Assembly (NCBI RefSeq): GCF_036881715.1
Contig: NZ_JBAKBF010000004.1
Span: 186,001 to 250,000 of the forward strand
Length of the DNA: 64,000 bases
Origin: Pannonibacter anstelovis
Lineage (GTDB): Bacteria; Pseudomonadota; Alphaproteobacteria; Rhizobiales; Stappiaceae
Direction: 5' to 3'
Shown: one piece after another, positions 35,104 to 42,824 of the stretch
Layout: the number at the start of each line of letters is the position of its first letter
How positions within the stretch are numbered: position 1 is the first letter of the stretch
The notes under the pieces: generated by a model
The model's input: the letters and a program-made list of their open reading frames with translations, nothing else
The model's database searches: none
Told to the model about the DNA's origin: nothing
Made by a program: the position numbers and the translations under genes

Positions 35104-35211
35104 TCAAGGCTTTCGATGCTGACGCATCACGCCTTGAAAAAGCTCAAGCGCCGCATAGGCTTAACCAATGCTCGATGAGCCAAGCTCATCGGGCATTGGT
35201 GTGAACATCAG
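35104..35211. repeat. Dispersed hairpin repeat between convergent genes, copy 2
   Basis: Starts AAGGCTTTCGATGCTGACGC, continues CATCACGCCTTGAAA, and ends in a strong hairpin: ACCAATGCTCGATGAGC (35164-35180) with GCTCATCGGGCATTGGT (35184-35200), 17 bp with one G-T pair and a three-base loop. It exactly fills the gap between the hydrolase and IclR stops, the same setting as copy 1 at 31599. Confidence 0.85.
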
Positions 35212-35966
35212 CGGATGACACGGCGCAGCCCCTCCTGCACCTTCAGCAGGGGCTGCAGGTAAAGGCCCGGAAGCTCCTCTGCGCTGGCCTGCACGGCAGC
35301 AAGCCCCACGTTGAGCGCCGCTACCACCTGCCCGCGGGAGGAATAGACCGGCACGGCGATGGAACGCAGGCCCAGTTCCACCTCCTGATCAATAATGGCA
35401 TAGCCCAGTGCCCGCGCCTCGGCGACCCGGGCCATGATCTCCTGCGGCGCCGTCAGGCTGCGCGGGGTGCGCGGGGTCAGGTCGCAGCGCTCGATCAGGG
35501 CAGCGGCCTCCGCCTCGGGCATCGCCGCCAGCAGCACGCGGCCCATAGAGGTGCAATGCACCGGCAGACGGGAGCCCGGCATCAGGCCAATGGACATCAC
35601 CCGGCGCTGCGCTGCCCGGGCGAGATAGACGATCTCCAATTCATCCCGGATGGCGACGGAGGCCGACTGGCCGATCTGTTCGGAGAGCTGATCCAGCCAG
35701 GGCTGCACCACCTGCGCCAGTGGCAGGGCGGCCAGCGCGCCCATGCCTAGGCGCAGCACCTTGGGCGTCAAGGTGAAGAACTTGCCGTCATAATCGGCAT
35801 AGCCCGTCTCGTGCAGGGTGAGAAGACAGCGGCGGGCGGTGGCCCGGTCCAGCCCCGTAGCTTCTGCGACATCGGAGATGGACAGGCGCGAACGGTCCGC
35901 CCGGAAGGCCTCCAGCACACTGAGCCCCTTGGCGAGAGAGGCGATGAAGTCGGTCTTGTTCAACAT
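35208..35966 (-). CDS. IclR-family regulator of beta-ketoadipate genes (PcaR/PobR-like)
   Basis: 252 residues from the ATG at 35966; a GTG at 35972 is also in frame and neither has a strong SD. Helix-turn-helix SISDVAEATGLDRATARRCL is at about residues 30-49, followed by the IclR effector domain with LPVHCTSMGRVLLAAMP, DLTPRTPRSLT and AVPVYSSRGQVVAALNVG. It closely resembles PcaR-type activators that bind beta-ketoadipate or related aromatic acids. It is divergent from pcaIJF, with a 112-base shared promoter region. Confidence 0.88.
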   Translation of the reverse strand: MLNKTDFIASLAKGLSVLEAFRADRSRLSISDVAEATGLDRATARRCLLTLHETGYADYDGKFFTLTPKVLRLGMGALAALPLAQVVQPWLDQLSEQIGQSASVAIRDELEIVYLARAAQRRVMSIGLMPGSRLPVHCTSMGRVLLAAMPEAEAAALIERCDLTPRTPRSLTAPQEIMARVAEARALGYAIIDQEVELGLRSIAVPVYSSRGQVVAALNVGLAAVQASAEELPGLYLQPLLKVQEGLRRVIR

Positions 35967-36078
35967 GCGCACATAAAATTACGGGAATTGAACAAAAGTC
36001 AACATCCGCACAAAGCCGTTTCCCGCCGTCACAAGGCAGCGTAGCTTCCTGCCCGGAAGTCTCCCAGGGAGGATATTC

Positions 36079-36801
36079 ATGGACAAGAGAATTGCCACGC
36101 TTGCGGAGGCCGTCGCCGGCATTCCGGATGGCGCCTCGGTGATGATCGGCGGCTTTGGCGGCGCTGGTGCGCCGATCGAGCTCATTCACGCCCTCATCGA
36201 CCGGTATCTGGCCACCGGCAGCCCGAAGAACCTGACGGTCATCAACAACAACGCCGGAAACGGCCATGTGGGCATTGCCGCGCTCATCGAGCAGGGCATG
36301 GTCGCCAAGATGGTCTGCTCTTTCCCCCGTTCTGCCGATCCACGCGTCTTCACCGAACTGTACCTTTCCGGCAAGATCGAGCTGGAACTGGTTCCGCAGG
36401 GCACGCTGGCCGAGCGTATCCGTGCGGGCGGCGCAGGCATCCCCGCTTTTTACACTCCCACCGCCTATGGCACGGATCTGGCCAAGGGCAAGCCGGTGGC
36501 CGAGTTCGATGGCCGCCATTATGTGCAGGAGCGCTGGCTGAAGGCTGACTTCGCGCTGATCAAGGCAGAGGCCGGAGATCCTTACGGAAACCTCACCTAC
36601 CGGATGGCGGCGCGCAACTTCGGCCCGATCATGGCCATGGCCGCAGCCTGCACCATTGCGCAGGTGAGCCGCGCCGTCGAGGCAGGCAGCATTGATCCGG
36701 AGGCGGTCATCACCCCCGGCATTTTCGTCGACATGATCGTGGAGGTGCCCTCCCCGCAGCAGGAGGAAGCCCTCAACCGCGCAGGAGCCCATCACCCATG
36801 A
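36079..36801 (+). CDS. pcaI: 3-oxoadipate CoA-transferase subunit A
   Basis: 240 residues with the CoA-transferase family I alpha signature VMIGGFGGAGAPIELIHALI near the N-terminus and NLTVINNNAGNGHVGIAALI after it; GSIDPEAVITPGIFVDMIVE near the C-terminus is typical of PcaI. With PcaJ it activates beta-ketoadipate using succinyl-CoA. SD CAGGGAGGATATTC precedes the ATG. It overlaps pcaJ by four bases. Confidence 0.95.
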   Translation: MDKRIATLAEAVAGIPDGASVMIGGFGGAGAPIELIHALIDRYLATGSPKNLTVINNNAGNGHVGIAALIEQGMVAKMVCSFPRSADPRVFTELYLSGKIELELVPQGTLAERIRAGGAGIPAFYTPTAYGTDLAKGKPVAEFDGRHYVQERWLKADFALIKAEAGDPYGNLTYRMAARNFGPIMAMAAACTIAQVSRAVEAGSIDPEAVITPGIFVDMIVEVPSPQQEEALNRAGAHHP

Positions 36802-37469
36802 CCAGCAAGCTCTCCAACGCCCAGATTGCCTGGCGCGCCGCGCAGGACATCACCGATGGTGCCTATGTGAACCTCGGCATCGGCTTTCCCGAAATGGTGG
36901 CCAAGTTCCAGCCGCCGGGCCGCGAGGCCATCTTCCACACCGAAAACGGCATCCTCGGCTTCGGCGAGGCTCCGGCGGAAGGCGAAGAGGACTGGGATCT
37001 GATCAACGCGGGCAAGAAGGCGGTGACGCTGAAGCCTGGCTCAGCCTTCTTCCACCACGCCGACAGCTTCGCCATGGTACGCGGCGGCCATCTGGATGTG
37101 GCCATCCTCGGCGCCTATGAAGTGGCGGAAAACGGCGACCTTGCCAACTGGTCCACGGGACCGAAGGGCGTGCCAGCCGTTGGCGGGGCCATGGATCTGG
37201 CACACGGCGCCAAGCGCGTTGCCGTCATCACCGATCACGTAACCAAGGATGGCAAGCCGAAGCTGGTAGAGCGCTGCTCCCTGCCGCTCACAGGCGTCGG
37301 CTGCGTCACCCGTGTCTATACATCGCTCGCCGTCATAGATATCGAAAAGGGGCATTTCGTCCTGCGCGAAAAACTGCCAGCCTTGACGCTCGAAGCGCTG
37401 CAGGCCCAGACCGGTGCAAAGCTGCATCTGGATGGCCCCGTGGCAGACCTGACCGTTCCGGAGCTTTGA
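36798..37469 (+). CDS. pcaJ: 3-oxoadipate CoA-transferase subunit B
   Basis: 223 residues. The catalytic glutamate of family I CoA-transferases is in HTENGILGFGE (about residues 44-54), followed by INAGKKAVTLKPGSAFFHHADS and MVRGGHLDVAILGAYEVAENG. Start overlaps pcaI (ATGA) and stop overlaps the pcaF start, so the three genes form a tightly coupled operon delivering succinyl-CoA and acetyl-CoA. Confidence 0.95.
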   Translation: MTSKLSNAQIAWRAAQDITDGAYVNLGIGFPEMVAKFQPPGREAIFHTENGILGFGEAPAEGEEDWDLINAGKKAVTLKPGSAFFHHADSFAMVRGGHLDVAILGAYEVAENGDLANWSTGPKGVPAVGGAMDLAHGAKRVAVITDHVTKDGKPKLVERCSLPLTGVGCVTRVYTSLAVIDIEKGHFVLREKLPALTLEALQAQTGAKLHLDGPVADLTVPEL

Positions 37470-38674
37470 TGATGAACGACGCATATATCTGTGACTACAT
37501 CCGCACGCCCATCGGCCGTTATGCCGGTGCTCTGGCCAGCGTGCGGGCCGACGATCTGGGTGCCATTCCGCTGAAGGCGCTGATGGACCGCAACCGCAGC
37601 GTCGACTGGGGCGCGGTGGACGAGGTGATCTACGGCTGCGCCAACCAGGCGGGCGAAGACAACCGCAACGTCGCGCGCATGAGCCTGCTGCTGGCGGGCC
37701 TGCCGGTCGAAGTGCCGGGCACCACCATGAACCGGCTTTGCGGTTCGGGCATGGATGCAGTGATCGCCGCCGCCCGCGCCATCAAGGCCGGGGAAGCGGA
37801 GCTGATCATTGCAGGCGGCGTGGAAAGCATGTCGCGTGCGCCCTTTGTCATGCCCAAGGCCGACGCCGCCTTCTCCCGTGAGAATGCCGTCTATGACACC
37901 ACCATCGGCTGGCGCTTCGTCAACCCGCTGATGAAAGCGCAGTATGGCATCGACTCCATGCCGGAGACGGCGGAGAACGTGGCCGAAGACTATGGCATCT
38001 CGCGTGCCGATCAGGACGCCTTTGCCCTGCGCAGCCAGCAGAAGGCGGCCGCAGCCCAAGCCAATGGCCGCCTTGCAGAAGAAATCACCCCGGTGATGAT
38101 CCCGCAGCGCAAGGGCGAGCCGAAGGTGGTGGACAAGGACGAGCATCCGCGCGAGACGACGATCGAGGCGCTTTCTGCCCTCAAGGCGCCGTTCCGCGCT
38201 GGCGGTTCGGTGACGGCGGGCAACGCGTCCGGTGTGAATGACGGTGCCGCTGCGCTCATCATCGCCTCGGCGGAAGCTGCCAAGCGCTATGGCCTGACCC
38301 CGATTGCCCGGATTCTGGGCGGTGCCACTGCCGGCGTGCCGCCGCGCATCATGGGCATCGGACCGGCCCCGGCTTCCAAGAAGCTGCTGGCCCGCCTCGG
38401 CCTCACCCAGGACAAGCTGTCGGTGATCGAACTGAACGAGGCTTTCGCCTCGCAGGGCCTTGCCACGCTGCGCGACCTCGGCATCGCCGATGATGATGCC
38501 CGCGTCAACCCGAACGGCGGCGCCATCGCCCTCGGCCATCCGCTGGGCATGTCTGGCGCCCGCATCACCGGCACCGCTGCCCTGCAACTTGCCAAGACCG
38601 GCGGCTCACTGGCACTCGCCACCATGTGCATCGGCGTCGGCCAGGGCATCGCCGTGGCCATCGAACGCGTCTGA
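37469..38674 (+). CDS. pcaF: 3-oxoadipyl-CoA thiolase
   Basis: 401 residues. The opening NDAYICDYIRTPIGRYAG is characteristic of PcaF thiolases. The acylated cysteine lies in TTMNRLCGSGMDAVIAAAR (about residue 90), and the C-terminal active-site region NPNGGAIALGHPLGMSGAR plus the final MCIGVGQGIAVAIERV is intact. It splits 3-oxoadipyl-CoA into acetyl-CoA and succinyl-CoA. ATGATG at 37469-37474 leaves two possible starts. Confidence 0.95.
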   Translation: MMNDAYICDYIRTPIGRYAGALASVRADDLGAIPLKALMDRNRSVDWGAVDEVIYGCANQAGEDNRNVARMSLLLAGLPVEVPGTTMNRLCGSGMDAVIAAARAIKAGEAELIIAGGVESMSRAPFVMPKADAAFSRENAVYDTTIGWRFVNPLMKAQYGIDSMPETAENVAEDYGISRADQDAFALRSQQKAAAAQANGRLAEEITPVMIPQRKGEPKVVDKDEHPRETTIEALSALKAPFRAGGSVTAGNASGVNDGAAALIIASAEAAKRYGLTPIARILGGATAGVPPRIMGIGPAPASKKLLARLGLTQDKLSVIELNEAFASQGLATLRDLGIADDDARVNPNGGAIALGHPLGMSGARITGTAALQLAKTGGSLALATMCIGVGQGIAVAIERV

Positions 38675-38680
38675 TCTGAT

Positions 38681-38697
38681 AACGCTGGCACAGCGTT
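38681..38697 (+). terminator. Hairpin after pcaF
   Basis: AACGCT-GGCAC-AGCGTT, seven bases after the pcaF stop, followed by TCA; probably the operon terminator together with the next hairpin. Confidence 0.55.
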
Positions 38698-38703
38698 TCA
38701 GGC

Positions 38704-38726
38704 CCCCTCCCCCTCGTGGGGAGGGG
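38704..38726. repeat. GC-rich intergenic hairpin element
   Basis: CCCCTCCCC-CTCGT-GGGGAGGGG, a 9-bp perfect stem of the type scattered in alphaproteobacterial intergenic DNA. The gap 38675-38997 (323 bases) has a further C/T-rich element near 38868-38915 and no supported gene. Confidence 0.65.
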
Positions 38727-38997
38727 AGCGGAGAGGCCCTGCCACAAATCAGGCGCATCGCCGCGGGCGGTGTCCGAACGTGATGTGAATCCGATAGCCC
38801 TTAAGGCGGCAGACGGGGTATCTGACTATCCGTTTATGAGAGAGATGGTACTGTGCTGAGGCGCTGCTCTCCCCCTCTATCTGCTGACGCAGACATCTCC
38901 CCCTCAAATGGGAAGAGGGACGCAGCGGCAAAACGAAAGCCCGATCCTCTTCCTTTCGGCTGATGTAAACACGTCCCCCCGGTGAAAGGACCGCCGC

Positions 38998-39486
38998 ATG
39001 GAACTTGCCCTGTTCAGCGCGCTGTTCATCATGTGCTTTGCGATGTTCTTCGGCGTCTTCTATCTGATGATCAAAAGCCGCCTCGACCGGGCCAAGGCTG
39101 CAAGGATCACGCAGGAAAACGGCAGTTATATTATCCCGCTGGTGGCTGGGTTCTCGGGACGCAAATACGTGCCGTGGCTGGCGCGCTCGACCAATTCGAT
39201 CAATCCGAAGCTGGTGTTTCATCCTGACCACGTGGAATGCAAGGTCATCCGCACCCGGACCGAGCCCTATGGCAACATCTCCCGGGTGGACTACCGGCAC
39301 AGCATCGGCACGCAGAACATCTGCTTCGAGTTTGCCAACTCCTCCACCACCTTCACCGGCAACACCGCCAACAAGGAGCTGACGCGGGAGGCCATCGCCC
39401 TTTTGAAAGAGCGCGGCTGCCCGCTTTCCCCGCGCGCCAAGGCGCTCTTAAGTGAGCCGCTCGATCGGGCACGTGGCGAGAACTGA
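38998..39486 (+). CDS. Hypothetical membrane-anchored protein
   Basis: 162 residues. A single N-terminal hydrophobic helix (about residues 3-26: ALFSALFIMCFAMFFGVFYL) is followed by a basic SRLDRAKAARI stretch and a soluble domain of about 130 residues containing GRKYVPWLARSTNSINPKLV and NICFEFANSSTTFTGNTANK. I do not recognise the domain. The SD GAAAGGA is present and codon use matches neighbours, so it looks like a real gene. It stands alone between pcaF and the exporter gene. Confidence 0.7.
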   Translation: MELALFSALFIMCFAMFFGVFYLMIKSRLDRAKAARITQENGSYIIPLVAGFSGRKYVPWLARSTNSINPKLVFHPDHVECKVIRTRTEPYGNISRVDYRHSIGTQNICFEFANSSTTFTGNTANKELTREAIALLKERGCPLSPRAKALLSEPLDRARGEN

Positions 39487-39558
39487 AGTTTTCTCACTTG
39501 GACGCCCCTGCCAAAGCTGCAATATGACGGCCTGCCCTTCCGGCATGCAGAGACAGCC

Positions 39559-40209
39559 ATGGACCCGGTTTCAGCCATTATCGCCTTTTCGATTGCAGCT
39601 GCCCTTATGACACTGACGCCGGGACTGGACACGGCGCTGGTGCTGCGCACGGCCACCGTGGAAGGCCCGAAACAGGCCTTTGCTGCGGGGCTTGGCATCT
39701 CCGCCGGCGTCATCACCTGGGGCTTTGCCGCCTCTGTGGGACTGGGTGCGCTGCTGGCTGTCTCGGAAGCGGCTTACCGGGTGATGCAGTTTGCCGGTGC
39801 AGCCTATCTGATCTGGCTGGGCTTCAAGATGTTCCGCGCCGCCCTGCGCCCTGCCGATCCGGCGCAGCTGGAAAAAGCCGCCGCTGAAGTTGCCGCAGGC
39901 CAGAGCGCCAGCCGGGGCTGGTTCTGGCGCGGGCTGATGACCAATCTGCTCAATCCCAAGGTCGGCGTCTTCTATGTCAGTTTCCTGCCGCAGTTCATCC
40001 CGGCGGATGTACACGTCACCGCCTTCAGCACGGGACTTGCCGCCATCCATGGACTGATGGGCGTGCTCTGGTTTGCCCTCATCATTCTTGCCACCCGGCC
40101 CATTGCCGGACTGCTGCACCGCCCGTCCTTCACGCGCGGCATAGACGGGCTGACGGGCTCCGTCCTGATCGCCTTCGGCCTCAGACTGGCTCTGGAACGG
40201 CGCGGCTGA
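39559..40209 (+). CDS. LysE/RhtB-family amino-acid exporter
   Basis: 216 residues, about six membrane helices, standard LysE/RhtB size. Family motif near the N-terminus: LTPGLDTALVLRTATVEGPK, then AAGLGISAGVITWGFAASVG and GAAYLIWLGFKMFRAAL; the later NLLNPKVGVFYVSFLPQF is the second conserved region. It exports amino acids or homoserine-lactone-like compounds; the substrate is not predictable. Confidence 0.9.
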   Translation: MDPVSAIIAFSIAAALMTLTPGLDTALVLRTATVEGPKQAFAAGLGISAGVITWGFAASVGLGALLAVSEAAYRVMQFAGAAYLIWLGFKMFRAALRPADPAQLEKAAAEVAAGQSASRGWFWRGLMTNLLNPKVGVFYVSFLPQFIPADVHVTAFSTGLAAIHGLMGVLWFALIILATRPIAGLLHRPSFTRGIDGLTGSVLIAFGLRLALERRG

Positions 40210-40266
40210 ACGCCAGAAATCAGACACAGGATCAAAAGCAGGAACAGGCGGGATAGGCCGCTGGAG

Positions 40267-40280
40267 TTGATGCGCATCAA
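40267..40280 (+). promoter_or_regulatory. FNR-type box upstream of ubiTUV
   Basis: TTGATGCGCATCAA is a perfect match to the FNR/Anr/FnrL consensus TTGAT-N4-ATCAA, with centre about 64 bases upstream of the ubiT start. It implies induction under low oxygen. Confidence 0.88.
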
Positions 40281-40337
40281 CTACAGCGCCGGTTGCCCTG
40301 CCTATGGTGCCGGGCAACGCGACAGACGGAGCCCCGC

Positions 40338-40925
40338 ATGATCCCTTCAGGTCCCAATAGCACCCAGGACAACAGCCCCAGCGCGGGCGCGCCCGGTTCC
40401 ATTCCCGCAATTCCGCCGTTTCTGGCGCTCGGATTACGGCTTGCCCCTGCCGCTCCTGCGGCTTTCGTGCTGACGGGCGCGGCGCGGCAGATCGTGGCGC
40501 GCCATCCCGGCCTGATGACCCGGCTCGGCACCTACCGCCACTGCCGCTTCGCGCTGACGGCCAGCGACGTTCCGCTGACCTTCCTGATGGACCTGTCGCA
40601 GGAGCCGCTGACCATCACCCTGCATGCCACCCCGCCCGCCGCCGATGCCCGCATCACCGGCAAGCTGGCGGCGCTTGTCGGGCTGGTGCATGGGGTCTGG
40701 GACGGGGATGCGCTGTTCTTCTCCCGAGATCTCACCATCGAGGGCGACACTTCGGCGGCCCTTGCCCTGCGCAATGCCATTGATGACGCAGAGCTGGATC
40801 TGGGTGCGGAAATCGCCCGCCTCACCGGTCCGCTCGCAGGAGCCGCTAGCCGGATGATTGCCCTGCTGCAGTCCATGACCGGCGTGCCTCTGAGCCGCCC
40901 GGCCCCCATGGAGGCTTTCCGGTGA
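40338..40925 (+). CDS. ubiT: Anaerobic ubiquinone biosynthesis accessory factor (SCP2 domain)
   Basis: 195 residues from the ATG at 40338; the frame opens earlier but without an SD. The C-terminal two-thirds is an SCP2-like lipid-binding domain: YRHCRFALTASDVPLTFLMD, ITLHATPPAADARITGKLAA and VGLVHGVWDGDALFFSRDLT. UbiT supports O2-independent ubiquinone synthesis together with UbiU and UbiV. The identity rests on the short domain plus its position directly in front of ubiU and ubiV (TGATG overlap) behind an FNR box. Confidence 0.87.
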   Translation: MIPSGPNSTQDNSPSAGAPGSIPAIPPFLALGLRLAPAAPAAFVLTGAARQIVARHPGLMTRLGTYRHCRFALTASDVPLTFLMDLSQEPLTITLHATPPAADARITGKLAALVGLVHGVWDGDALFFSRDLTIEGDTSAALALRNAIDDAELDLGAEIARLTGPLAGAASRMIALLQSMTGVPLSRPAPMEAFR

Positions 40926-41902
40926 TGGAACTCGTCTGCCCTGCCGGAACGCCTGCAGCCCTGAGAGCTGCCACAGATGCAGGCGCCCATGCCATCTATT
41001 GCGGCTTTGCCGATGACACCAATGCCCGCAACTTCCCCGGCCTCAATTTCTCCCGCGAGGAGCTGGCGGCGGGTGTGGCCTACGCCCATGCACGCGGGGC
41101 CAAGGTTCTGGTGGCGATCAACACCTTCCCCCGCGCCGGGGATGAAGGCCTGTGGCACCGTGCCGTCGCTGACGCTGAACAGGCAGGCGCCGATGCAGTG
41201 ATCCTCGCCGATCTCGGCCTCATCGCCTACGCGGCAGAACGGCATCCCAATCTGCGGCGGCATCTCTCTGTTCAGGCGGCAGCCGCAAACCCCGATGTCA
41301 TCAACTTCTATGCAGACACCTTTGATGTGAAGCGGGTGGTGCTGCCGCGTGTGCTGAGCGTGGAGGAAATCGCCGCCATCAACCGGGAGATCAGCGTCGA
41401 GACGGAGGTGTTCATCTTCGGCGGGCTCTGCGTGATGGCGGAGGGGCGCTGCTCCCTGTCGTCCTACATCACCGGCCGCTCACCCAACATGAACGGCGTC
41501 TGCTCGCCCGCAAGCCATGTGGACTATGCCGAAGAGGGCCAGGATCTGGCCGCGAGGCTGGGCGGCTACACCATTCACCGCTCGGCCAAGGGGGAAGCTG
41601 CCCCCTACCCCACCCTGTGCAAGGGCTGTTTCAAGGTGGGCGAACGCACGGGTTATGTCTTCGAGGACCCGGCAAGCCTTGATGCCTCCGAACTGCTGCC
41701 CGCGCTGGCGCGGGCCGGGGTTTCGGCGCTGAAGATCGAGGGCCGCCAGCGGTCGCGGGCCTATGTGTCGCAGGTGGTGTGCAACTTCCGCGCCGCCGTG
41801 GAGGCGCTGGAAGCAGGCCGCCCTGTGCCCGCAGGCATGCTGGCGCAGCTGACTGAGGGCCAAAGCTCCACCGCCGGAGCCTATAACAAGATCTGGAGAT
41901 GA
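40925..41902 (+). CDS. ubiU: O2-independent ubiquinone hydroxylation protein UbiU (U32 family)
   Basis: 325 residues from the ATG at 40925 (a GTG one codon earlier is also in frame). It is a peptidase-U32-like protein with four cysteines spaced as in UbiU: GGLC, GRC seven residues on, NGVC 17 further, and YPTLC 39 further; these bind a [4Fe-4S] cluster in the known protein. With UbiV it hydroxylates the ubiquinone ring without O2, using prephenate as the oxygen donor. ubiV follows four bases downstream. Confidence 0.93.
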   Translation: MELVCPAGTPAALRAATDAGAHAIYCGFADDTNARNFPGLNFSREELAAGVAYAHARGAKVLVAINTFPRAGDEGLWHRAVADAEQAGADAVILADLGLIAYAAERHPNLRRHLSVQAAAANPDVINFYADTFDVKRVVLPRVLSVEEIAAINREISVETEVFIFGGLCVMAEGRCSLSSYITGRSPNMNGVCSPASHVDYAEEGQDLAARLGGYTIHRSAKGEAAPYPTLCKGCFKVGERTGYVFEDPASLDASELLPALARAGVSALKIEGRQRSRAYVSQVVCNFRAAVEALEAGRPVPAGMLAQLTEGQSSTAGAYNKIWR

Positions 41903-41906
41903 CAGG

Positions 41907-42815
41907 ATGGAGCTGACGGTTGGCCCGGTGATGGGCTTCTGGGATGCTGCGGCGTGGAGTGATTTCTATGCAAAGCTGGCTGAAACACCGGGTGTGAAGC
42001 GTGTCGTCATCGGTGAGCTGGTCTGTTCCAAGCGCCTGCCCTTCTATCAGATGCGTCTGCCGGAGGCCATCGAACGGCTGCAGGCAGGCGGCAAGGTGGT
42101 GGCCGTGACAAGCCTTGCGCTGGTTACCCTGAAGCGCGAGCGCAAGCAGACGGCAGAACTGGCAGACATGGGCCTTGAGGTGGAGGTGAATGACATCACC
42201 GCCCTCGCCCACCTGCCGGAAGGCGCGGCCTTTTCGGCAGGGCCGCTGATCAACGTCTATAACGAGGGAACCGTGGCCTTCCTGAAGGCACGCGGTGCCG
42301 TCCGCTTCTGCCTGCCGCCGGAACTGCCGATGGCATCGGTGGAGCGGCTGGCTGCGGCGGCTGGCCCGGTGCCGGTGGAGGTCTGGGGCTGGGGCCGCCT
42401 GCCGCTGGCCATCTCCGGCCGGTGCTATCATGCGCGTTACCACGACCGGGCCAAGGATCAGTGCCAGTTCGTCTGCGCCGATGATCCGGATGGGCTGGCG
42501 GTGGATACGCTGGACGGGCAGGAGTTTCTGGCCATCAACGGCGTGCAGACGCTCTCGGCCCAATGCGCCAACATGGCCCACACTCTGCCGCGCCTGAAGA
42601 GCGCGGGCGTGAGCGGCCTCAGGCTTTCGCCGCAGACGCAAGGCTTCTTCGAGGTGATCAGCCTGTTCGATGATCTGGTGCAAGGGCGCATCAGCGCAGA
42701 GGAGATGAGCGCCAAGGCCCTGCCCCATGCGCCGGGCGGCGCCTTCTGCGACGGCTTTCTGGAAGGGGCCGCCGGTGTTTCATGGTCCGGCAATCCCCTT
42801 CACGCGCAGGTTTGA
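41907..42815 (+). CDS. ubiV: O2-independent ubiquinone hydroxylation protein UbiV (U32 family)
   Basis: 302 residues, also U32-like. Cluster cysteines are visible at C40 (IGELVC) and in the cluster C-x12-C-x3-C (ISGRCYHARYHDRAKDQCQF then VC), the UbiV spacing. It forms a heterodimer with UbiU. SD GACAGG precedes the ATG. The gene ends tail-to-tail with the SecY-like gene, nine bases apart. Confidence 0.93.
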   Translation: MELTVGPVMGFWDAAAWSDFYAKLAETPGVKRVVIGELVCSKRLPFYQMRLPEAIERLQAGGKVVAVTSLALVTLKRERKQTAELADMGLEVEVNDITALAHLPEGAAFSAGPLINVYNEGTVAFLKARGAVRFCLPPELPMASVERLAAAAGPVPVEVWGWGRLPLAISGRCYHARYHDRAKDQCQFVCADDPDGLAVDTLDGQEFLAINGVQTLSAQCANMAHTLPRLKSAGVSGLRLSPQTQGFFEVISLFDDLVQGRISAEEMSAKALPHAPGGAFCDGFLEGAAGVSWSGNPLHAQV

Positions 42816-42824
42816 GACAAAATC

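Noticed and set aside
38700..38997. Possible small genes in the C/T-rich gap after pcaF
   Set aside because: Only short frames through GC-rich hairpin elements; no SD or protein-like composition.
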